13,359 bases of DNA from positions 1 through 13,359 of the forward strand of contig DAOVTU010000023.1 in assembly GCA_030632925.1 (NCBI GenBank). The letters are read 5' to 3'. A model generated the notes under the pieces. The model ran no database searches, had not been told where the DNA came from, and saw only the letters and a program-made list of their open reading frames with translations. A program made the position numbers and the translations under genes. This document shows positions 6,493 to 12,428 of the stretch, piece after piece (the stretch's first letter is position 1; each line of letters opens with the position of its first letter). This DNA comes from Candidatus Krumholzibacteriia bacterium (GTDB lineage Bacteria; Krumholzibacteriota; Krumholzibacteriia; LZORAL124-64-63).

Positions 6493-7236
6493 CTAGTTCA
6501 GCCGGCGGACCGTCACCCGCGCCACCGGGCCGTCCCAGCCATAGGTTGCGGCGGCGAGGTCACCATGACCCTGGATCCCCATGTGGTGCCGCACGACTTC
6601 GTCCTCGTCGGTGCCCATGCCGGGGCTGCCACAGCAAGGTCCGGGAATGTCGCCCGCTGACTCGGTGTTCAGCTCCGTACCCGCATCAAAGGCAGGCACC
6701 AGGTAGGTCGCCTCGCCACGGGCCGGCAGGCGCACGCCATCAAGGCCACCGAAGGCGTCGTTGGTATTGACCAGCATGAAGACCATGGACAGAGTGCGAG
6801 CGCCAGGGCGGGCCGCAATTTCCAGAACCATGTCAGCGCCGGGATGGATGACGCCCCCGCCCACAGCTACATCATGCACGCGGTCAGAGCCGTTCAGCAT
6901 GTCAATCAACGGACCGCCAACGGCATCCTCGGCAACCATCTCGAGGGCCGAGCTGGCCGCGGCACCCATTTTGAAAACATGCATATCGTTGCGGTGGGTG
7001 GCGAGAATGGGTGGCGAGAAGGGCTGGCTCATGCCGGGGCCCGTGGCCGGAGTCAGGTTTTCGATGACCACTTCGTAGGTCGCGGTTGGGGCAGCTTCGT
7101 TGGACAGCGACTTGTCGATCTCGATGGTCGCCGTGTCGCTATTGCTGAGTTCGGGGCCAGCCGGATTGTCATCAGAACAACCGACCAGGGCCAGGGACAA
7201 GGACAGGCAGGTCAGGACCAGTGCGTATTTTCTCAT
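6493..7236 (-). CDS. Spondin_N-domain lipoprotein
   Basis: A 247-residue exported lipoprotein. A basic hydrophobic signal peptide ends in the lipobox LVGC, so C20 would be lipidated. The next residues, SDD, put aspartate at +3 of the mature protein. A polar linker (about 21-50) leads to a Spondin_N-like domain (52-246), recognised by YEVVIENLTP, the pattern NTNDAFGGLDGVRLP (157-171), AFDAGTELNTE (182-192), IPGP (197-200) and GHGDLAAATYGWDGPVARVTV (223-243). The Cys-Cys pair at 201-202 could form a disulfide. The role of bacterial spondin-domain lipoproteins is not established; an adhesive or metal-binding surface function is inference. The ATG at 7236 is fixed by GGAGG 8 nt upstream (7245-7249). 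A TTG at 7251 overlaps that Shine-Dalgarno and is rejected. A short hairpin (7273-7286) lies just upstream. I saw no good promoter match. Confidence 0.85.
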   Translation of the reverse strand: MRKYALVLTCLSLSLALVGCSDDNPAGPELSNSDTATIEIDKSLSNEAAPTATYEVVIENLTPATGPGMSQPFSPPILATHRNDMHVFKMGAAASSALEMVAEDAVGGPLIDMLNGSDRVHDVAVGGGVIHPGADMVLEIAARPGARTLSMVFMLVNTNDAFGGLDGVRLPARGEATYLVPAFDAGTELNTESAGDIPGPCCGSPGMGTDEDEVVRHHMGIQGHGDLAAATYGWDGPVARVTVRRLN

Positions 7237-7302
7237 CTTTTTATCCTCCAAAAATTGTTCGCTTTTTCAGGCGCCTCGGGCGAGGCCTTCCCGGTAGATA
7301 TG

Positions 7303-7330
7303 AAGCGCGGCCACATGTGTGACCGCGCTT
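7303..7330. other. Stem-loop between the SGNH hydrolase and lipoprotein genes
   Basis: AAGCGCGG (7303-7310) pairs with CCGCGCTT (7323-7330); after one mismatch CACA/TGTG continues the stem. It lies 31 bp past the SGNH hydrolase stop. On the minus strand the bases after the stem are CATATC, not a U-tract; the T-run lies before the stem. It may therefore be a weak or Rho-assisted terminator or a leader structure for the lipoprotein mRNA. Confidence 0.5.
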
Positions 7331-7360
7331 TTGAAAAAAAATCAAACTGTCGCCTGGCAA

Positions 7361-8563
7361 TCAATGCCGCTTGAGGATCTCCGCCTGCAGGTGTTCGGCG
7401 ATAATATTGTTGCCGGCCGCCGTGTAATGCCCTTCAAACATGGCCGATAGCCCGTTTTTTTCCACCGCGGCAAGCAATTGCTGTTCGGGGTGCACGACAT
7501 CGTAGGAGGCATCCAGGGCATCCAGAAAAACCTGATATGGCCAACGTCCCAACCGGCGCTGCACATCCATCTCCACCGGTGTGGGCAAATGAACGATCTT
7601 GAATTCGGCACCGTTGGCGGCCACTTCCTGGGCAAAAGCCTGGATCACGGCCCAGCCCAGCTTCTGGTCGTCGCTGCCGTCGCGGTAGAGAACGCGCTTG
7701 AGCACCCAGGGGTCGTCCTGCTTCACCTGCATGTCGACCATCGTGGCCAACATCTTGCTGTGCCGCCACCAGCTGCCCTGATAAGCCGCCGGATCGTAAA
7801 AATGTTCGTGGGGCAGCAACGGCCAATGCTCAAGGTTGCGCAATGTTTCGGCCACTTGTTCGGGCGGCAGCACCGGCACGTTGATCAAGCTGATGCCGTC
7901 GCCTTCAAAAATGAAGCGCGGCTTGGCAAACGGCAGTCTGGTGCGGGGATCATAGAGAGGCCGCAACAGGTTGAGATTACGCTTCAGGTTTTCGGGCTGG
8001 AATCCCATGACCACCACATGAGGTGCGAAGGCCTTGCCCTGCACCGCATACCGCAACATGGCCTGATCCAGGCCATAACCACCAACGCCAAAATTGAGGA
8101 CCTCAGCGCTGATGCCCGCGGCCCTGAGACCTTTTTCCAACTGAGAGCCCAGGGACTCTTCGTAGGGCACGTCATCACTGTGGGTGAAGGAATCGCCAAA
8201 CAGGGCGATGCGCAGCACACCCGAATCAGGCTGTGCCGAATACTCCACCGGCGAGCGCACACCCTGACTGTTGTAGCGGTAAAGCCCATTGCGGGACTCG
8301 GCCCCCGGACGAGGCGCCCAACCCAGGTACTCGTGATAAACCACCACCGACTGTTCGCTCGCCTGCAGTTGCCGGACCGATTGCTCGACCTGGGACACGG
8401 GCAGGTTGTGGGGCCGGATGATCCGGTTCCGGAAGACAAAATTGCCGGCGGAATCGAACTCGCCAACGCTGCGGACAACAACTTCGGCCACACCGAAACT
8501 CAGGACCGACACCGTCAGCAGGAGCATGATTTTGGGAAGTAGAGATTTCATAACTGGGGACAT
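7361..8563 (-). CDS. Membrane-anchored SGNH/GDSL-family hydrolase
   Basis: A 400-residue protein with an N-terminal hydrophobic segment (about 12-30) serving as signal anchor, then an extracytoplasmic SGNH domain (about 117-396). Visible blocks are FGDSFTHSD (nucleophile S125), the glycines of GVGGYG (159-164), N192 in GFQPEN, and the C-terminal HYTAAGN (catalytic H379). The acidic partner two residues before the histidine is E377 where related families usually have DGH or DTH. Such enzymes are esterases or acetyl-transfer enzymes, often acting on cell-surface polysaccharides; substrate here is unknown. I chose the ATG at 8563 because AGGG lies 5 nt upstream; the next ATG at 8551 has no Shine-Dalgarno. 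The AGGG sits in a small ACCCT/AGGGT hairpin. The nuclease terminator lies just upstream, and no promoter is evident in between. Confidence 0.85.
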   Translation of the reverse strand: MSPVMKSLLPKIMLLLTVSVLSFGVAEVVVRSVGEFDSAGNFVFRNRIIRPHNLPVSQVEQSVRQLQASEQSVVVYHEYLGWAPRPGAESRNGLYRYNSQGVRSPVEYSAQPDSGVLRIALFGDSFTHSDDVPYEESLGSQLEKGLRAAGISAEVLNFGVGGYGLDQAMLRYAVQGKAFAPHVVVMGFQPENLKRNLNLLRPLYDPRTRLPFAKPRFIFEGDGISLINVPVLPPEQVAETLRNLEHWPLLPHEHFYDPAAYQGSWWRHSKMLATMVDMQVKQDDPWVLKRVLYRDGSDDQKLGWAVIQAFAQEVAANGAEFKIVHLPTPVEMDVQRRLGRWPYQVFLDALDASYDVVHPEQQLLAAVEKNGLSAMFEGHYTAAGNNIIAEHLQAEILKRH

Positions 8564-8594
8564 TAACACCCTGAAGGGTCGGAGTCGACTTGGC

Positions 8595-8633
8595 AAAAAG
8601 ATCCCCCTGCCAGACAAGCCGACAGGGGGATCT
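8595..8633 (-). terminator. Rho-independent terminator downstream of the secreted nuclease
   Basis: AGATCCCCCT (8599-8608) pairs perfectly with AGGGGGATCT (8624-8633) around a 15-nt loop. On the minus strand the stem is followed by a T run (complement of the A run at 8595-8599). It lies 13 bp past the nuclease stop codon and 31 bp before the SGNH hydrolase start codon. Confidence 0.9.
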
Positions 8634-8646
8634 CAGGAATCAAAAC

Positions 8647-11367
8647 CTACTTCGCCAGAAGCATGCGACGGGTTTCCACTTCATTATCAGTCTGCAGACG
8701 GTAGAAATACACGCCCGTGGCCACCGGGCGACCAGCGTGGTCCCGGCCCAGCCAGACGATCTCGTGGCGTCCGGCCGCTTCGTTGCCGTGGTGCAGGGTC
8801 TTGACCAACCGTCCGGCCAGATCAAACACCTGCAGGTCCACCGAGCCCGCCTTGTCCAGTTCGTAACTGATGGTCGTCGACGGGTTGAACGGATTGGGCA
8901 CGTTCTGGTGCAACACCACCACGTCCGGATAGCTCGGCTGCGGCACCGGGCTCAGCTCGGGCTGGAACATCTTGATCACAAAATCCGGCCGATCGATGAA
9001 CGGGTTGCGGTTGCCCTGAATGACGTAGGCCGCTTCGTTGCGATCGATTTCCTTGATGCTGACCGGATCGGCGGCATGCCACTCAAGCAGCATCGCCTCG
9101 GCCCAGGGCAGCAGGTTGGCGCCCGAGGTCATGTCGCTGCCGGGCCAGCCCGCATCCTGGGTGTAGTAGCGGGCCGTCATGTAGAAATAGGCCCGGGCAA
9201 AATCACCCTTGTACTCGTCGATGGGTTCAAAAACGATGCCGGTATAACCGGGATAGGTGCAGGGCCCCACCTCGCAACCGTTGAGGGTGGTGTGAGTCGG
9301 CACCGTGACTTCGCCGAAGGGATAGCTGCCGCGACGGTTGTTCACGTCGTTATCAGTGGGGTAGACCATGAACACGTCGGTGTACATGGGCGACAACGCG
9401 CCGTACCAGCTGCTCGGCCAGGAGTGCTCACGGTTGTATCCGGTGCCTTCGGTGCCCGCGGTGCCACCCTGGTCGATGCCGAAGGTGTATTCGTAGGGCG
9501 GCGTGCCGCCGGGAACGTCGGAATACATGTCCCACACCTTGCCGTTGTCCTTGTCATCGGTCGTGTAAAAGGCCGTCCACAGGCCGGTGTAGCTGATGGA
9601 GAAATGGCCATCGATGATGGTGTGCAGGGCTCCGCGCAGAGGCTCGCCCAGCAGGCCTTCGGCGGTGTCGTAATAGCCCGCTGGAATATTGCCGCCGTAA
9701 TAGGTGAAGGGCGTCACGGCACTGACCATGGCGTTGCCGTAAAGATCTTCGACAGCGTCGATGGTCAGGGAGTTGCTGCCGGTCGCCAGGAACGACACCG
9801 TGAGCGTCACGGCATCCGGCGAGGACTGCACTGCACTGAAGACCGAACCCGAAGCCAGGGTGTAGTTCAGCGCGTTCTGGACCGAAGCCATGGAAACGGC
9901 TTCCGAATAAACCACCTGAATCGTGGTCGGCGCAGGCGTGACAGAAAGCACCAACGGCACAAAAGTGTCACTGACAAAAACGATGTCTCCGCTGGAGCGC
10001 GGGACAATACCGAAGGCGGCCAACTGGCCACTCAGTGGGCCGGTCACGTCATAGTTGGTGCCCAGCACCAGGCCTGGATTCAAGCCCAGGTCATCCACCG
10101 CGACGGCGCCACCGGTATTGCTGACATCCCAAGTTAAAGCTGTTTGATCACTCACTGTGCAAGCCGCATTGAGCACCTGCACCAATACGCCTTCCCATTC
10201 TTCGCCGGCTGCGGCACCTGTTGTCAGCACTTCAGCGGCAGGCAGGCTGCCAACCACCGCGCTGTTGATCTGCGCGCCGGTCACGGTCGTATTGCTGTCC
10301 AGTTCCTGCACCTGGCCACGCACTTCAACGAGCATGCCCAAAGCAGGCGCGGCCACGCCCTCGACCCACAGGCCACTGTACGAACCATTGCCGTTCTGGA
10401 TCACGAAAGCCGAACCGAAGTCCGCCGTCACCACACCCGAGGTGATCACTTCATGGCCCAGGTGAGGCGAAACCGTGCCCAGGCCCTGGATGTCCTGCAC
10501 CGTTACCGTGAAAGGAAGGCTGAAACTCAGTTCATCAGACACCGACTGGTCCGGGATGTCATTGTCCGCCGTCACCGTGTAATAAACAGTGACACCGGCC
10601 ACCTGGGCCGGGATCGAGGTCGCGGTGGCGAACACATCGCCGCCCACGTTGTTCATGGCGATGGCGTTGATCAGCGAACCGGAAGTCGTGCCCCAGTTGA
10701 GAGTGACTGCGGTGATGTTCGCGTTGGCATCAGTGACCACAGCTTCGACAGCCGTCGTCAGGCCAGGCAAGGGAGCGGCCGGCACCGTGGTGATGGCGCC
10801 CAGCACCGGGCCTGCAGCCACCACGGGGTTGTGCACGCCAGGGGTGGCTTCGGTCGGCGTCAGCACCGGCGTCGAAGTCCACTGGGCCAGATTAAATACG
10901 GCAGTCGGTGCGGTGACCGACTCGATGCGCACCATGGTCGCATTTTCAAAGTTGTTGGACGGCACCGAAATGTTGTCCAGGGTGGTGCCCAAATTGTTCT
11001 TCAGCTTCGCGCCGTCGTTGACGTTGCCATTCCAGGTGGTGGTCGCACCAGACCAGGCCTCGTCCGGGAAGTCGACCTGGAACACATCAACGGTCGTGGC
11101 ATCGCCCGCCACCAGGGCCTGCCCCACGGCGATGGTGCCGGACAGATTCCAGGTGAAGATCTCGGCACCATTGCCCACCGCCACAACCTGCCAACCGGTC
11201 AGATCAACGTCCGACGGGCCAGAGTTGTAGATCTCGATGTAGCGGTCGGTGAGGTAGTCCGTGCGCGGGTCACAAAGTTCAGAGATCAGGACATCCGCCG
11301 AGGCGGCGGGGACCAGAACTGAAAGGACCAGCAGGACGGTGATCAGATGCGCAAAAACCTTGTTCAT
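8647..11367 (-). CDS. Secreted multidomain endonuclease I with lamin-tail and FlgD-like Ig modules
   Basis: A 906-residue secreted protein. Domains in order: Sec signal peptide (1-24, ending ASA); lamin-tail-like domain (about 25-180, with LISELCDP, RYIEIYNSG and LTGWQ); Ig-like domain (185-287); OB-fold-like nucleic-acid-binding domain (290-467, VTSGVVTA-type start, FVIQNG and GLWVEG); SbsA/Big_5-like Ig domain (468-556); endonuclease I domain (562-800); and FlgD-like Ig tail (815-906, NVPNPFNPSTTISYEL and ATGVYFYRL). The nuclease keeps NREHSWP (645-651, catalytic H648), YPTDNDVNNRRGSYPFGE (669-686), GDFARAYFYMTARY and QGNRNPFIDRPD. Known relatives cut DNA or RNA non-specifically outside the cell, with a divalent metal, for nutrient scavenging or biofilm-DNA turnover. 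The FlgD-like tail is probably for surface attachment or sorting (inference). GAGG sits about 7 nt before the ATG. Confidence 0.92.
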   Translation of the reverse strand: MNKVFAHLITVLLVLSVLVPAASADVLISELCDPRTDYLTDRYIEIYNSGPSDVDLTGWQVVAVGNGAEIFTWNLSGTIAVGQALVAGDATTVDVFQVDFPDEAWSGATTTWNGNVNDGAKLKNNLGTTLDNISVPSNNFENATMVRIESVTAPTAVFNLAQWTSTPVLTPTEATPGVHNPVVAAGPVLGAITTVPAAPLPGLTTAVEAVVTDANANITAVTLNWGTTSGSLINAIAMNNVGGDVFATATSIPAQVAGVTVYYTVTADNDIPDQSVSDELSFSLPFTVTVQDIQGLGTVSPHLGHEVITSGVVTADFGSAFVIQNGNGSYSGLWVEGVAAPALGMLVEVRGQVQELDSNTTVTGAQINSAVVGSLPAAEVLTTGAAAGEEWEGVLVQVLNAACTVSDQTALTWDVSNTGGAVAVDDLGLNPGLVLGTNYDVTGPLSGQLAAFGIVPRSSGDIVFVSDTFVPLVLSVTPAPTTIQVVYSEAVSMASVQNALNYTLASGSVFSAVQSSPDAVTLTVSFLATGSNSLTIDAVEDLYGNAMVSAVTPFTYYGGNIPAGYYDTAEGLLGEPLRGALHTIIDGHFSISYTGLWTAFYTTDDKDNGKVWDMYSDVPGGTPPYEYTFGIDQGGTAGTEGTGYNREHSWPSSWYGALSPMYTDVFMVYPTDNDVNNRRGSYPFGEVTVPTHTTLNGCEVGPCTYPGYTGIVFEPIDEYKGDFARAYFYMTARYYTQDAGWPGSDMTSGANLLPWAEAMLLEWHAADPVSIKEIDRNEAAYVIQGNRNPFIDRPDFVIKMFQPELSPVPQPSYPDVVVLHQNVPNPFNPSTTISYELDKAGSVDLQVFDLAGRLVKTLHHGNEAAGRHEIVWLGRDHAGRPVATGVYFYRLQTDNEVETRRMLLAK

Positions 11368-11516
11368 TCCGAATCCTCGGCGTAGGGGTTCTTTGCTTCG
11401 CAGGGCCGTTTAGCCAGAATTAGGCGAACAGCAGCTCAAAACCCGTGAATTCTCCCAGCAAACTGGATTGCAATCTTATCATAATCTGAGGAAAAATCAA
11501 ACGTCTGTGTATAAAG

Positions 11517-11534
11517 TGTCAACCTGAGTTGACG
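11517..11534. promoter_or_regulatory. Palindrome carrying back-to-back -35-like boxes
   Basis: GTCAAC-CTGA-GTTGAC (11518-11533) is a perfect 6-4-6 inverted repeat. Its right half reads TTGACG on the plus strand (11529-11534); its left half reads TTGACA on the minus strand (11517-11522). Each could be the -35 of one divergent gene, but the sequences 17 bp further on (TCGATT on plus, TGATTT on minus) are poor -10 boxes. An operator is an equally good reading. Confidence 0.35.
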
Positions 11535-11557
11535 GATTCCCGGGATTTCGGTCGATT

Positions 11558-11575
11558 GTGTACATGGAGGTACAC
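11558..11575. promoter_or_regulatory. Perfect 6-6-6 inverted repeat, candidate operator
   Basis: GTGTAC and GTACAC flank a 6-bp centre (ATGGAG), the form expected for a dimeric helix-turn-helix regulator. Its centre is 41 bp from that of the GTCAAC palindrome, close to four helical turns, so both could lie on the same DNA face. The regulator is not in the window and the role is inferred. Confidence 0.35.
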
Positions 11576-11762
11576 GTGTCTCGTCCGATTGGGGCCTTGT
11601 CCTGTTTTGTGGACGCATTTTTGGTCAGTTTTTCGAGAGGCTACGAGGACCTAACCCTCTCTATTCAAACGGATTACAAGGATAATAGCCCCAAGGCACA
11701 ACCATTGCGATAGTCCCAGCAGAAGCAACCCAACACCGGGAAGCCGAATGAGGAGGACGACA

Positions 11763-12266
11763 ATGTATACCAAGAAGAATACCAATATCATGATCTGGAC
11801 CGTGCTCGGTCTGACGGCTCTCGCACTGTTCCTGTTCGGTGCCGTGAATGAAGCTGAAGCCGGAGTTCGTGTGAAAGCCAAGGTGCGCACTCCCTACGGC
11901 GTGGTTCGGGTCGACACCGGACATTCCGAACGTTACCGCTCCGAACGTTACCGCACCGTGCGCCGCGCCCCCTTGCCCGTCCGCCGCCACGTGGAATACC
12001 GCGTCACGAAGCAGGACCGCAAGATCGCCCAGCGCCTGGCCTCGTACACCGGCATCTCCAAGCGCCAGTTATTGAAACTCAAGCGCCAGGGCTATCGCTG
12101 GAACGAAATCGGCCGCTGGTACGAACTGCCCCGCCAGATGGTCCGCGCCGCCAAGCACAAGCGCTCCTGGAAAGACTACGTGAACGCCGACCGCCACGGT
12201 CAGCACTGCAGCAACGACTACTACGACCGGGATGATTATCGTGATTACTACCGCTACGATGATTAG
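11763..12266 (+). CDS. Small secreted, very basic protein of unknown function
   Basis: A 167-residue protein that I do not recognise. An N-terminal hydrophobic stretch (about 9-28) ends in EAEA before G34, a good signal-peptidase I site after A33. The mature part begins with an Arg/Tyr-rich region containing a doubled SERYR (55-64). A probably helical segment (82-140) follows, with the pattern IAQRLASYTGISKRQLLKLKRQGYRWNEI, split here as 88-102 and 103-116. It ends in an alternating Asp/Tyr/Arg tail (149-167) with one cysteine. The helical segment recalls short cytoplasmic repeats of the form G-[VI]-S-x3-[LI]-x3-x3-G-x-x-W-x-E-[IL], unusual in an exported protein. The ATG at 11763 is preceded by AGGAGG (11751-11756, 6-nt spacer); an ATG at 11748 is rejected because it overlaps that site. 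A strong terminator follows, so the gene is probably monocistronic. Confidence 0.75.
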   Translation: MYTKKNTNIMIWTVLGLTALALFLFGAVNEAEAGVRVKAKVRTPYGVVRVDTGHSERYRSERYRTVRRAPLPVRRHVEYRVTKQDRKIAQRLASYTGISKRQLLKLKRQGYRWNEIGRWYELPRQMVRAAKHKRSWKDYVNADRHGQHCSNDYYDRDDYRDYYRYDD

Positions 12267-12298
12267 AACCACCTGACTCGACACACAACAACCCCACG

Positions 12299-12328
12299 GG
12301 GCCGGGATCACTCCCGGCCCTTTTTTTT
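12299..12328 (+). terminator. Strong rho-independent terminator after the small basic protein gene
   Basis: A 9-bp stem GGGCCGGGA/TCCCGGCCC (12299-12307 with 12312-12320) closes a TCAC loop and is followed by eight T residues (12321-12328). It lies 32 bp past the stop codon. Confidence 0.95.
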
Positions 12329-12338
12329 GGGGAATGCG

Positions 12339-12367
12339 CTGACGATTCCCTCAGAATTCGCTATCAT
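12339..12367 (+). promoter_or_regulatory. Sigma70-type promoter for the leader ORF and propeller gene
   Basis: -35 CTGACG (12339-12344, 4 of 6) and -10 TATCAT (12362-12367, 5 of 6) are separated by 17 bp. It begins 10 bp after the preceding T-tract. Transcription would start near 12374, about 20 nt before the leader ORF. Confidence 0.55.
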
Positions 12368-12392
12368 GGTGCGCGCCGAACAAGAGGGAGAA

Positions 12393-12428
12393 ATGGAAAG
12401 ACTTTTTAAGGGGATTGATCAGACATGA
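12393..12428 (+). CDS. Possible 11-codon leader ORF translationally coupled to the propeller gene
   Basis: ATG at 12393 begins a peptide MERLFKGIDQT ending at TGA 12426-12428. That stop shares ATGA with the ATG of the following gene at 12425. GAGG lies 5 nt upstream of the leader ATG (12384-12387), a better-spaced site than the AAGGGG found 11 nt before the main start. The arrangement is typical of translational coupling. The peptide lacks runs of one amino acid, so classical amino-acid attenuation is unlikely. Whether it is translated is unproven. Confidence 0.4.
   Translation: MERLFKGIDQT

Larger units (their letters stand above)
11368..11762. other. Divergent intergenic region with palindromes
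   Basis: This 395-bp AT-richer gap separates the nuclease (-) and the small basic protein (+). No open frame looks coding. It holds three palindromes in a row (11518-11533, 11538-11545 TCCCGGGA, 11558-11575) and a stem-loop GAGAGG/CCTCTC (11635-11661) upstream of the small gene. Both divergent promoters presumably lie here, but I see no box pair that clearly meets consensus on both elements. Confidence 0.6.

Noticed and set aside
7303..7330. The strong hairpin as a canonical terminator for the SGNH hydrolase gene
   Set aside because: The minus strand lacks a U-tract after the stem, so I list it only as a stem-loop.
7478..8542. 354-codon plus-strand open frame opposite the SGNH hydrolase gene
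   Set aside because: Shadow of a recognised gene; its translation is His/Arg/Gln-rich without domains.
8590..11322. Two long plus-strand open frames (515 and 392 codons) opposite the secreted nuclease
   Set aside because: Both mirror one recognised 906-residue protein. No signal sequence, Shine-Dalgarno or domain supports them, and the first begins in the terminator region.
948..11367. One long operon covering all minus-strand genes
   Set aside because: Clear or probable terminators at 8595-8633, 6440-6471, 3441-3472 and 2364-2413 divide it, and two internal promoters are visible.
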